Positions 52,845 through 63,360 of a stretch of DNA of 64,000 bases are shown one piece after another. Under the pieces are notes generated by a model. The model was not told the origin of the DNA, did not search any database, and saw only the letters and a list, made by a program, of their open reading frames with translations. How positions within the stretch are numbered: the stretch's first letter is position 1; every line of letters begins with the position of its first letter. The DNA is from Allomyces macrogynus ATCC 38327 (taxonomy: Eukaryota > Blastocladiomycota > Blastocladiomycetes > Blastocladiales > Blastocladiaceae): contig GG745345.1 in the NCBI GenBank assembly GCA_000151295.1, positions 901,409 through 965,408 on the forward strand, read 5' to 3'. Position numbers and translations under genes: made by a program.

Positions 52845-55041
52845 ATGGAGCCCTCCACGCAATCCGGCTTGCCGTCACTGGTCCCGCTCGGCGCCTCGAC
52901 CGCTCCGCGCGATTCGGCGTGTTCAGTCGCCTCGGGCAGCCAAGCGGCCAACAGCAAAGCTGGCAGCGACGTACGCTCCAGATCGCCAACCGAGCCTGGG
53001 TCGCGCGGGTCGCCAATTCTCCGCATCATCAACAAGTACAAGGAGATCGCCGTCTCGGCCACGTTGACGCACGCTGCCACCGCCGTTCTCCCATCCGAGC
53101 GTCACGACTCAGACGCTCATGGCCTCGCGCACTCGTCATCAGCGCCCGTCGTTGAGCATGCCTGGGATCCGAATCCCGTATCGCCCCACCAACAGTCGGT
53201 GCCTCACGCGACGGACCAGTCGATCACGGATGCGGCCAAGTACGCGCAGCGGCGGCAGAGCATCGCCTACGAGCTCTACACGACCGAATGCAGCTACCTC
53301 GACGGCCTCGAGGACCTCTTGACGCGCATCGTCGATCCGCTCGTCGCGCACGCGCGCACGGCAACACCGCCGCTCCTGACGACGCAAGACTGCACTCAAA
53401 TCTTCCGCAATCTCGTCGAGATTGTAGCGCTGAGCCGGTCGTTTTTGCTCGCGCTCGAGGTGCAGCTGTTTGGCGGCAAGAGCCAGATGAGCGCGCGGCC
53501 AATGCCCAAGTCGACAATGCGATGGCACGGTGCAGCTCCGATCGCGCTCCTTCTGCAGCGCATGGGCCCGTTCTTCAAGGTCTACGCGACGTTTGCGAGT
53601 GGATACCAGGCGTCGCTGCTTGCGCTAACGCAGTTTTTTGCGCGGTTCCCGCAGGCCAAGAATGTCGTTCGGGTGCGTACCGGTTTGACGTGCCGCTGCC
53701 GAATCTTGCATTAGTTCAACTAACAGGCCGTCGAACGGTGGACACATAGGCCGGCGACCACCCCATCTTGCACATCCAGTCGCACCTCATTCTGCCCGTT
53801 CAGCGCATCCCGCGGTACCGGCTCCTCGTGCGCGACCTGCTCTCCACGACCGAGCACCTCAAGGCCTGTGCCACGGCTGGGGCCGCCGTGCCGGCCGACC
53901 TCATCCAAGACGTGCAGCAACTCGAAGCGACCGCACGCATCATTCACGACGTGGCCGATTTCGTCAACGAGGCGATTCGGCAAGAGGAGCACGCCAACTA
54001 CGTGCTGCAAGTTCAACAGCGGTTGCTCGGGTGCTCGATCCCGTTGCTCTTGCCCTCGCGCAGGCTCGTCCTGGTTGGCGACTTGAAAAAAGTGTCGCGC
54101 AAGTCGCGCGACGACCGCCACGTCTTGCTTTTCAACGACGTTCTGATCCTGACGAGGTACGAAATTGTCTCTTGAGTTCTCTTGCCGTGATCTCGTACAC
54201 ACACTCACGAACTCTTGTTCGCTTTTCTCCACATAGCCGCGCCCCAAGCAACCGGTTGCTCTTCCACCGAAGCGTCGACGTGTCCGACATTGCCCGCGTG
54301 CGAACCGTCACGGCCGTCGCGTTTGCGTTTGAGATTGTCACTCGTGATAAAAGCTTTGTCCTCGTGGCGGGTACGTGTACTATTGGGTCTCCTTCATTAC
54401 ACTGTCCTGACGCCGACACGGTTCATCACATAGAATCGGAATCCACGGCGCAAGAATGGATCCGGGCCATCACGCGCGCCAAGACCGACCTCGCGCAATC
54501 CCCGCCTCCTGCATCGGCGCGTGCCCCGGTTCCGTCGGTAACCGCAGCCGTTCGGCCGGACCGACCACACTCGGTTCCAGTCATTCGCGACTACGTCGCG
54601 CCCGTGTGGGTGCCCGACAACCAGGCAAGCACGTGTGCCGTGTGTGCCAGCAATTTCACGCTCCTTTCGCGCCGGGTAGGTCTGCTCACTAGATAATTTT
54701 GCCAAGCCAAGACTAACGACTCGGCACCTACGTAGCACCACTGTCGAGTGTGCGGCCACGTCGTTTGTGGCGATTGCTCGGGCGGGCCGTACGTGATCGC
54801 AGCCGCGCCCGTGCGCGTCCCCTCGTGCGAGACGGCGCCGCTTCGACACTTACGAGCGTGCCGCGAGTGCTACGGCGCACACATGCTCGACACGCTCCTG
54901 GTCGAGGCGCACAGGGACGATGGCGATGTTGACAAACATGATGTGACGACTCGGGCGCGATGGGTCCCGCCATTTGTGAGCGGGTTGGGTCTTGACTTTG
55001 CTGGCGATATGGAGCGGGCGTTAGGACTCTTGCTGGACTGA
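52845..55041 (+). CDS. FGD-type RhoGEF (DH-PH-FYVE)
   Basis: Guanine-nucleotide exchange factor, probably for Cdc42-like GTPases, targeted to PI3P membranes. Exons 52845-53672, 53750-54156, 54237-54370, 54434-54675 and 54736-55041 give 638 residues. After a disordered N-terminus of about 120 residues comes the Dbl-homology domain: RRQSIAYELYTTECSYLDGL (CR1), RMGPFFKVYATFASGYQ and the CR3 helix LILPVQRIPRYRLLVRDLL. A PH domain follows (LVLVGDLKKVSRKSRDDRHV, VLLFNDVLILTR to ESTAQEWIRAITRAK). The FYVE zinc finger is WVPDNQASTCAVCASNF, then SRRHHCRVCGHVVCGDCSG and RACRECYG. RRHHCRVCG is the PI3P-binding signature, formed across the last intron. The usual second PH domain of animal FGDs is absent. 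The TGA is followed at once by a normal 3' flank. Confidence 0.94.
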
Positions 55042-55719
55042 ACGGGGTCAACAAAATTTATTTTAGACAATTCTCACGTTTTGATTGGTGCCCAATCGCG
55101 TTCTTCCACGATCTGCCCTCCCTTGATCTAGGCACGCCTCTTCCCACCAGCTCACAGTCTATTCTACCATTCAGGGTTGTTTTCTTTACTCTCCACCCAC
55201 TCAGAACGCGATCAGGAGAGACATGACCAGTGAGCGATGGGACATCGGTCGGCACAACGAGTAAAGTGCCGGTCTTGCTTTTGCAGCCGGTCATCGTCGA
55301 ACGAGAGCATGATTCAAACTTCGGACCACTTGCCGCACACTAATTGCACCGTCTTGCCAGCAGAAGTGATCAGACTTGCACGGATAGAGGATGAACAGCC
55401 GATGTTGCCAGGTCTTGCACGTCTTTCTTCGGATCCACATGTGTGTCTGCTTCAGCCTTGGGCGCAGCCCACCACGCGCAAGCTCCGCTGCACATCCGCG
55501 TCGATTCGCAACCATGTCGATGTCTAACCATGTCTTCATGTACAAGCTGCCAACCTTCCAGGTCATTTGCAACATTATGACAGGCCTGCATCTGTTGGCC
55601 CTTCTGGTCTGGCTTCCACTCTTCCTGCGTCGACACTCAACACAAGCGCGACGAAGCCGGCAGTACTGTGTGCGAGAATCGCTGATCACGACCATCAAAG
55701 CTCGCCAACGACGGTAAGG
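55042..55719. other. Intergenic region and leader of the DUF1399 gene
   Basis: About 680 bp. Apart from the small ORF listed separately I see no gene. The middle is moderately A/T-rich. Confidence 0.45.
55514..55717 (+). CDS. Small membrane-protein ORF or upstream ORF
   Basis: A 67-residue frame with a good ATG context (ACCATGTCG). It encodes one hydrophobic helix (ICNIMTGLHLLALLVWLPLF) followed by an Arg-rich tail. It ends two bases before the ATG of the DUF1399 protein. It may be an upstream ORF that limits translation of that gene, a tiny gene of its own, or chance. I do not recognise the peptide. Confidence 0.25.
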   Translation: MSMSNHVFMYKLPTFQVICNIMTGLHLLALLVWLPLFLRRHSTQARRSRQYCVRESLITTIKARQRR

Positions 55720-57913
55720 ATGACCGCAAACGGCGAGCTTAATGACGCCCCGCCAAGTTACGAGCAATCTCAGAAAGCGGCCGTCAGCGTCTCGCCTATC
55801 GTTGCTGCAGCTGCTGAGAGCAGCTTGGCGTCCTCGGCAACAGTCTCCGACCATTCACATCCGGTCATCTTGTCCACCAAGGACGGGAAAACGCCCGTCG
55901 TTGTTGATTCGTGTGTGACGAAGGCCCGGTGCGAAGCCCACCTGCTTATTCTTGGCGAATTCGACAAACTGCAGGCGCCATATGATGAAGTTGCCGACTT
56001 GTACGTGATTGGCGTTGGTTTGATTGGTTTAGTGATGATTGGTAATGCTGACTGCCCATAACAGAACGTTCTTGTGCCGGAGCGAGATTCGGTACGAAGC
56101 ATGGATGCGCGCGCTCGCGAGCGAGCTCAAAATTGACCCGCACCTCATTGACGATCCGCCGATTCCACCTGTCGATGTGGCCAAGTTTTGGTTTGCGCAC
56201 ATGGTTCGTGGCCATTTTATCTTCTAACTTCCTTTCCTCGAGTAGTGCCTCGAGTTATGCGACAGCTTGGCTAGCGACTTTTATCTGGGTTAGCTCTCGC
56301 CGATTCGTTACTGCGACGACATGAACCGCCTTTTTGGTCGGGAAATTCTCGATGTTTCCTTTCCGCTCGAGCGCATGGTTCGGATCCACCCACCTTTGCC
56401 GGTTTGACAGAGTGGATCGGCTCCAACTCACCAGATGGTGGACCAACAGGCGCAGCATCTCCATCACGGCACCACGTGCCAGACCTCGCACAACTTCTGG
56501 TATTTCAAGGTCTCACGCACGATGCCGTACAAGGTGGGCCCTTGGACCGCCGAGTCGCTCTTGCCGCTGTCCGTCCAATGTCCGAAATGCGGGCGCGTGC
56601 TTGAGCCCGACGCCGACGCCTACCTGCGGTACCGGTTCAACGGGCAGCAGCTGACGTGTGCCGATTGCACGACCGTCTTTTCCGTTAACGAAGTCTCGGC
56701 GCGCAGGTTCCTCAACGAGATCAAGGCCGCCGTGGAAGCGGGCGGGACCTACACGGCGCTGCCGGGCGTCCATATTGAACCGAAAAGGCGCACGTGGAGT
56801 CGCAGCAACGGGGTCCCGGAACTCGGACTTCTCCTCGGTCATTCGAGCTGGACCATGCTGTTCGCGTCGATGCAGGACAAGAAAAGCCCTCTGCCGACCT
56901 GGGAAACAGTCCTGAACACGGCCGTGCGCCCATCGTTCGACGCCACGCGGGATAAGATGAACCTGTGCCGCACGCTTGTCGCGGCGTACCGCGACATTGC
57001 CACGGGCCCGTGGTCCATGGACCTGGTGCAAGCCGTCTTGCGGCAGCGCGACTTCGCGCGCAAAATAGCGGTGACCGACTACTCGGACCGCACGCGGCGC
57101 ATTGCGACGCAGGCGACAGTCCGCTGGCGCAATTTGCTGCTATTGCTCGAAAAGCACCGCGATCTGTTCATGGTCCCGACGCTTGACATTGATCTTGCAT
57201 GGCACACGCACCAGCTCCACCCGCGGCGGTACGCCGACTACACGCTCAACAAGCTCGGCGCCGTGCTCAACCACGACGATACGATCGAGTCCCCGCGACT
57301 CAAGAACGGGTTCACCAAGACGGCGCGCGCGTGGGCGAGCATGTTCAATGAGCCGTACGCGTGCGACGCGTCGTTTCGGTCGTATTGGACCCCCGGTAAA
57401 GTCGCGGCCGCGACGATTGCCGCGCCGGTCGCGCTCCCGCTGCTGATGCAGCGTGCGACCAAGCACAAGGCTGCCATCAACTAGCAGGGCGGGTGCATTG
57501 CACTGCCCGCGACTGCGACGAAGCCGCAGCAGCTGCGGAGCGCTTTTGTGATGCGTTCGCGCAACGCAGTCAGCGCGCCGAGTGCCCCCACCAAGTCGAC
57601 CAAGTCGGGCAGCTCAAAGTCGGCGGCCGAGCACGACGATTCGCGCGCTTACCCGCCCGTCATGCCGGTGTACTTCTACAGCGCGTGCGCGATCTCGGCC
57701 AATTACTTTGCCTCCGCCGCGTGCGCGGGGGTGGGCGCACCAGATTTGGGCTTGCCGGTTGGTGAAGTCGAGTCGTGCGGGTCTTTTGGGACAACGGGAT
57801 GTGCAGGCGCCGCCGCGTGTAGTGGAGACGTTGGATCACCACTGTGTGGAGGGTGCGGTGGAGGAGGTGACGCCGGCGGTGGTGGAGGGTGCGGTGGTGG
57901 TTGCGGAAGTTAG
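55720..57913 (+). CDS. Glycine-rich-domain (DUF1399) protein with Gly/Cys tail
   Basis: Fungal and plant GRDP family. Exons 55720-56000, 56065-56203, 56294-56377 and 56411 onward. The N-terminal part holds HLLILGEFDKLQAPYDE and KFWFAHMLSPIRYCDDMNRL, formed by splicing, then LFGREILDVSFPLERM. A zinc-like CPKCGRVL...CADC segment and KSPLPTWETVL precede the signature IDLAWHTHQLHPRRYADY. An in-frame TAG at 57482-57484 ends this frame. The same frame then stays open and encodes a typical family tail (YPPVMPVYFYSACAI, then Gly/Cys repeats such as GGCGGGGDAGGGGGCGGGCG). A 57-nt intron (GTCGCG at 57428 to CTAG at 57484) would join them into 649 residues; without it the protein stops at 525. Function unknown; plant members are stress-linked. 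Confidence 0.82.
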
Positions 57914-59054
57914 ACGGAACGTTCAGCACAGACGAAACGAACAGCGCACGCGAAAGAGCGCGCATTCCCGTTGTTGATTATGCTTGTCATGGACACGATC
58001 TATTTTGGAAATGGTTTCCCCGGCTTTCGAGTTGAACATGAGGTGTTGGGGTGTGGATGTTCCTCGCCCGCAATAGCTTTTGTGCTGAAAGTCTTCGCAT
58101 GGGGTCGCCAGCAAAATCGGACACCCATGATGAGACACTCATCTGCTCTTTCAAATGTCAGGCGACGGATTGCGGTCGTCCCTGCGCTAGGTTTTCACCC
58201 TTCGTGTGTTCTGTTCTTGCAGGTGGGAGCGACCGGGCCTGTGTGAGCGGATGCTGCGACGAGTTTGTGTTTCCAATTCCCAATTGCACATGAAGATCAG
58301 CATCAGTCTTCTGATCGCAAGAGTATGCACTAGCACAAAGGAGAAGAAGGGGCGAAGAGCACGAGAGTAGAGATTTTCATTTTGCCATTTTCTGTTCACG
58401 ACAAAGACAAGCAGCTCGCAAGGCCGCTCGCAATCGTTCCGCCATTTTCCACACACTGAGCAGATGGTGTTCTTGATTCTCATCATGCGATCCTTCAACG
58501 ATACGCACGAAACTAATGCGCGTTGAGTCAGGGAGCTGAAATCGCGACACCCAAAGAACAGCGCCTATGCACATTTGCTGTTTTGGAGACGGACTGGTGG
58601 CAAGAACAGTGAGCTGAACGTGGGGCATGCGTGAAGTTTCAATACCAATCTGGGTTCGATTCCCACTCGCACTTGATTATGCACACCTATACGTAATCTG
58701 CGATCAAGGTGTTAGCCTTGCTGGTGTTGGGGAACGCGGAGGTGTGCTCCATTGTTTCCGAGCTTTCATCTGAACAGGTCGTGTTGCCCCATCGTGACTG
58801 AGCGCAGCAAGTATCTGTACCGACCGGCTTTGATAACGATCCGTCGAACCATTGCGACACTTCAATGGGAGCAGCAGACTGGCGGCTGTGCGTATCCATT
58901 TTCTACCACCTTGTCCACCCTGGCAGCGCACAACTCCGCGAGTAACCCGACCCCAGTCTATCCATGCGTCCCCCCGTCCCCATCCCCACCTTCTCCACTC
59001 CCATCCCCACCCACCTTACCAAGTCCCACACCTCTCCCCAGCCCCGCGCTCACC
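57914..59054. other. Convergent intergenic region
   Basis: About 1.14 kb, A/T-richer than the genes. A T-arm-like sequence (GGGTTCGATTCCCAC, 58652-58666) occurs, but a full tRNA cannot be folded around it. C/A-rich repeats (58960-59040) precede the next gene's end. No gene. Confidence 0.5.
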
Positions 59055-61067
59055 CTAAACGCCTTTCGGCGAGCTCATCCTGCGATTCCCCGCCCCCTGT
59101 CCAGCCAACTGCGCCGCAATCCGTTTTCTCTCCTCCTCGCGGTCCTCGACCGCCTCCTCGAACACGTCGCGCGACCGCGGCGCAAATTCTGGATCACTGC
59201 GTGCGGCCAACTGGTCGGCGAGCGACATGTGCTTGCCGAACCCCGATAGCGGCGCGGCAATCGTCGCCGTGCGCTTGAGTGCGGGCGGCGACGAGACGGG
59301 GCCCGACGCGGGACGCGCGAGGGTCTCGGGCAATGGGACGTCGGTTGGATCATGGTTCACGACGGCCGGTGGTGCTGGTGGTGGCGCGCCGCTCCGTGCG
59401 GACGCCTCGAACGAGTGCCGGCGCGAACTTGGTGCAGCGGTCGCGGCGGCGGGACTGGTAATCGCGGTCCCAGTCGGTGTAAGCGGTGTCGGGTGCGTCC
59501 CCGCACGATTGAGTCCCGGGTCCGTCTGGACCACCGGGCCACTAAGCACCGCCGACGCCGAAACCGCCCCACGCGCCGCTTGTGATGCCGAGACCGGTGC
59601 AGGTGCGGGCGGTGCAACGACCGCGACCGCCGGCACGCTCTGCCCCACGGCGGGCGTACTGTCGTCGTCCTCGGTCGTGATAATCGCCGGGATCATGCTC
59701 ACCATGGACGCGGCCACGTTTTTGGTGCCCCCTGCTGTGTCGTCTGGGTCGAGCAATACGGTCAGTCGCGACGCCGACCGGCGCACGCCGCCCGCCCCGA
59801 GACCACCGCCGCCGAGCGCCGCGAGCCGCGACGAATCCGCCCCCACACCGGCGGTGGGATTCACCGCCGTCGTGGGAGACACGTCCTCGTCTTCTTGTTC
59901 CGCGAGCGCCGCCGAAATATCGTTCCCGGACGCCGAACCCGGGTTGACCGACGACCGACGTGAGGTGTCGTTCGGATCAATCGAGAGTTCCGACGCGAAC
60001 GGGTTCTTGTTGAGCGGGGGCGGGACAAACAGCGACATGCCGCGGTTCGTGGACGTGCCGTTGGGCGAATTCCCTTGGGCTTGCGCCGACAGGAGCGCGT
60101 TCAGGCGGCGGTATCCCGACCCTTGCGACTTGGTGCGCGGCCGCAACAAGCCTTGCGTCGCGGCTTCTTCCGGTTCCGGTACGAGCCCGACAAAGTCGGG
60201 CAACACGGGCCGTTCGAGCCGGTCCATGTCGAGTGAGAGCCCGACGGACGTGACAAACCGGATATGGAACAGGAACAGGTTGATCGTGAGCGTCAGGTAC
60301 GTCGGTGTCCCGACCGTCAGCAACCCAATGGCCAAGTCGATGATCGCCGACAGGTAGAGGAACAAGACTTTCCCCTGGATCACCTTGGCATTCACTTCAT
60401 TGTAGGCCATGATCGGGTACTGCGACGTGATCCAGAACAGGAAGAACCGGATCGCAATCACGTAGAGCACGTCGATAATGATCACGTAGAGGAACGTGAT
60501 CCACTGCACGTCAAGGAAATCGCCCGTCGTGGCCGCGTACGTGACGGCCACCGTTGGCGCGACGTGGATTAACACCATGCACGCGAATCGCCGGTACGAG
60601 AACTTGAACCACCGGCACAGGAGCGACGCGAGGACCAGCATGCAAATGCCCGGGTCGAGACTCACGACAGTCATGGCAAGCCCGAGCGCCGCGCGCGGCA
60701 TGATCGCGTCGGCCGGTGGCGCCCCCGGGTAGCCCGTCCATACGAGGAAGAGCACGTCGACGACGAGGAACAATAAAGCTTGCACGATTTCGACGCTGCG
60801 TCCAATCAAGTCGAGTTGGCTCGCATAGGACCCGGAACTCGACCATTCCTCGGACTGTTTTTGGAGCGTGCGAACCAGACGTCGAACGCTGCTCAATACG
60901 GCGGCCGCGGCGATGAGCGACGAGAACATGAAGAGCAGCCGGAACTTGAAGTCGGCAGATAGGTCGGGGAAGTCCGCGACGGCCCTACTGGACCTCTCGG
61001 CGAGCGCGAGCGCAGTAAAAGCAGCTGCAGCGGCCGGAGATGTTGTTATTGCGACGTGAGCGGGCAT
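59055..61067 (-). CDS. Polytopic (about seven-helix) membrane protein with long disordered tail
   Basis: A single exon of 670 residues; I do not recognise the family. The first 280 residues contain about seven hydrophobic helices: LLFMFSSLIAAAAVLSSV, IVQALLFLVVDVLFLVW, AALGLAMTVVSLDPGICMLV, RFACMVLIHVAPTVAVTYAA, WITFLYVIIIDVLYVIAI, FLYLSAIIDLAIGLLTVG and LTLTINLFLFHIRFVTSVGL. The remaining 390 residues are Ser/Pro/Ala-rich, with many RRxS-type sites (SRRSS, RRSAS, SRRHSFE) typical of basophilic kinase targets, and end in a charged helix (VFEEAVEDREEERKRIAAQL). The layout resembles a fungal G-protein-coupled receptor, but no diagnostic motif confirms it. Intronless, unlike most genes here. Confidence 0.7.
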   Translation of the reverse strand: MPAHVAITTSPAAAAAFTALALAERSSRAVADFPDLSADFKFRLLFMFSSLIAAAAVLSSVRRLVRTLQKQSEEWSSSGSYASQLDLIGRSVEIVQALLFLVVDVLFLVWTGYPGAPPADAIMPRAALGLAMTVVSLDPGICMLVLASLLCRWFKFSYRRFACMVLIHVAPTVAVTYAATTGDFLDVQWITFLYVIIIDVLYVIAIRFFLFWITSQYPIMAYNEVNAKVIQGKVLFLYLSAIIDLAIGLLTVGTPTYLTLTINLFLFHIRFVTSVGLSLDMDRLERPVLPDFVGLVPEPEEAATQGLLRPRTKSQGSGYRRLNALLSAQAQGNSPNGTSTNRGMSLFVPPPLNKNPFASELSIDPNDTSRRSSVNPGSASGNDISAALAEQEDEDVSPTTAVNPTAGVGADSSRLAALGGGGLGAGGVRRSASRLTVLLDPDDTAGGTKNVAASMVSMIPAIITTEDDDSTPAVGQSVPAVAVVAPPAPAPVSASQAARGAVSASAVLSGPVVQTDPGLNRAGTHPTPLTPTGTAITSPAAATAAPSSRRHSFEASARSGAPPPAPPAVVNHDPTDVPLPETLARPASGPVSSPPALKRTATIAAPLSGFGKHMSLADQLAARSDPEFAPRSRDVFEEAVEDREEERKRIAAQLAGQGAGNRRMSSPKGV

Positions 61068-61875
61068 ACTGAAGGGTCGGGGAACGGTGCGGGATAGACG
61101 ACGTTGGCGGGTGCGCGCTCGGAAGGCAGCGGGGCGCCGAGCAGTGTCGGCGGCGGCTCGAGACGGGAATTAAGGGCCAGCGAAACCCTTGGGCAAGAAG
61201 CACGACTCGATCACAATGGACGTTAGCCACGTCGAGCTGGAAAGCGTTTGGCTTGGTGCGTTACTCCGGCCTGGGCAGTGAGGCACGCGTGGACGGCGAT
61301 CAAGCGGAATTCCGGGTGGACAAAGGGGCCGCTGGTACGAGGACGCGATTCGTTGCCAAAATGAGCGGGCAGTGTTGCGAGATCTTGGTGAAGTCGCTGG
61401 AATGCGCAGCGACTCTGAATGGTCCGTGCTGATGCATGCGCTCACGCGCCGCGACTTGTCACCTTGCGACACGCAGTCAATTGCGACCAGTGAGTGCCGC
61501 AGGCCGAGGTTGGAGAGATGCATGCTAATCGAAGGGTCCGCGACGATGCCGCTTGCACACGGCGGGCATGGAGCAAAGTCGCGGTCACGTTGTGAATCGT
61601 CGATATCACTCCCTGCCTCGCATGCTGTGTTGCGCTTCCACTCTCCTGGACCCTCGCACCAGCGCTCGCTTCTGGCCTGCTCCTGCGATCGTCGCTGCTG
61701 TCGTGAGCTCGCCCTCAATGTTTCCTGACGGCGCACGCGTCGGCAGCCCGCAACGCTCACAACTAGCACCTGGCATAAACCACGCCCGCCACTCCACAAT
61801 TTCCCTCGGCTCTAGAACGCAATGCGAGCCAACCCAGTACTTCCCGACCTTCCGTTCCCTTCCTCCACCACCCCA
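61068..61875. other. Intergenic region
   Basis: About 800 bp between the polytopic-protein start and the next gene's stop, both on the minus strand. A weak copy of the 16-bp motif (GTCGCGGTCACGTTG) lies near 61579. Nothing else is seen. Confidence 0.45.
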
Positions 61876-63205
61876 TCAAATGATCGCAGCGCACGTCATG
61901 AAGGCCCCATTCGCCACCTCCGCTGCCGTCGCCAGGCTCTCCCATCCATCACGATTCAAGCCTCGTCCTCGACTACGACCTTGACCTCGCTGTTCCGCTC
62001 CCGCGTCCCCGCGGTCGCTACTCTCCATGGCCACCAAACACTGCCCGACAAACCCGGCCAAATCCACGACATCATCAAACGTCCTGATCGGTCCACCCAA
62101 CAACCCCGCATGCACGAGTTCCGCATGCAGCAGGACCAGGTGCCGCCACATGGCTTCTTTCGCGCGCTCGTCCTCCTGCGCCGCACGCGCCCAGTGTAAT
62201 CCGCACGCGAGCATGTGGCGCCAAATCGCGTCGCGGTTACGCGCACCGCGCACGGCAGCGAGGACCGACAGTTGCGTGCACGTGAACACGGGCGCCGCCG
62301 CCCAATCGTCGTGCGAATAACACGCGAGCAGCGCGCGGAGTTGGGACGCGGGCGGGTTTAACACGGCGCGGGAGGCGGACGCGTCTATATGCGCCGGGAA
62401 CGGCCACGACACATCCATTTCGTCTTCGTGTGCTGCAACACTCGTCGAAGGGTCAGGCTTGCGCACATCGACCAATGACTTGAGCACCGCAACCCCCTGC
62501 ACGTGCGCGAGCTGCGCGTGAAAGAAATGCAGCGCCCACGAACTCGGCAACGACCACGCGCGCGTCCACAGTGGGTGGTGTGACGGGTCCATGACGACCG
62601 CACGGTGTACGGCGAGTCGCGACCGGCGCAGGGCGGCGCGGACCTTCAGCGCGGGGTAATGGGCGAGCCGCGACGCGAGTGTGCGTAACGTGGGCACTTG
62701 TGCGACGAGCGCCGCAACCACGTCGGCGTCCAAGTCGGCCGTGGACCCGCCATCAACGAGCGCGCGCTGCGCGGCCGCGAGTTCGATCGCCGGCCGGTGC
62801 GTCATTTCGAGCGCCGCCCAGTCGTCGGCAAGCTGGGTGAGGGTCGCGTCGGTGGTTGCGAGGACGGCGCGGTCAGACGCGGAGAAGAGGCCAGGCAGGT
62901 CGACGAGGTCGACATGCGGGTCGAGAAGGGCGGGCCAGGCAGCGTGACCCGGGTGCGGGAGAATGTCGACGGTTGCGTCGTGCGTTAGGAGCGCAGTCGC
63001 TTCGGTCGTTGCGTCAATGGGAGAAGGTGGGCGGGCGCGCGGCTCGAGCAGGGGCACCGACGTGGACATATTGCGCAGAACGCAGGGATATCGAGCGATT
63101 GGAGCTTGGAAGCGGCGAGATGCGGTCAGATCGCGGCGGGAATCAGCGCTCGATACGGCGGCCGGCGAGCGGGTGGGAGAGCATGTCGAGAAGGAGGCCG
63201 TTGTT

Positions 63206-63237
<32 letters not shown>

Positions 63238-63360
63238 CGTCGTCGTCGATATTATTGGGGTGGATGAGGAGGCCGCGAGAACGCGCATCGTCGTCGAGGC
63301 AGTGGCAGCGCGGCGGGCGGCGGCTCCGAAGCATGCGGTTGTCGTCTTGCGAGCGAGCAT
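61876..63360 (-). CDS. Probable mitochondrial protein of unknown function
   Basis: A single exon of 494 residues from the ATG at 63360. The N-terminus (MLARKTTTACFGAAARRAAT) is rich in Arg, Ala and Thr and lacks acidic residues, as in mitochondrial presequences. A low-complexity Thr/Ala stretch follows, encoded by a GTC/GTT-rich microsatellite on the plus strand (about 63205-63250). The rest is helical and Ala/Leu-rich, with some conserved-looking phrases (LASRLAHYPALKVRAALRRS, SSWALHFFHAQLAHVQG, NRDAIWRHMLACGLHWAR, EAMWRHLVLLHAELVHAG). The paired WRHxL phrases hint at a helical repeat. I cannot name the family. The C-terminus is Arg/Gly-rich. Confidence 0.6.

Noticed and set aside
58650..58674. 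tRNA-like T-arm (GGGTTCGATTCCCAC)
   Set aside because: The T-loop is good, but the T-stem has a mismatch. The best 5' acceptor strand (58608) pairs at only five of seven positions and leaves too few bases for D and anticodon arms. At most a tRNA-derived remnant.
59227..60357. 376-codon plus-strand frame
   Set aside because: Antisense to the disordered tail of the polytopic protein; low-complexity composition and no ATG context.
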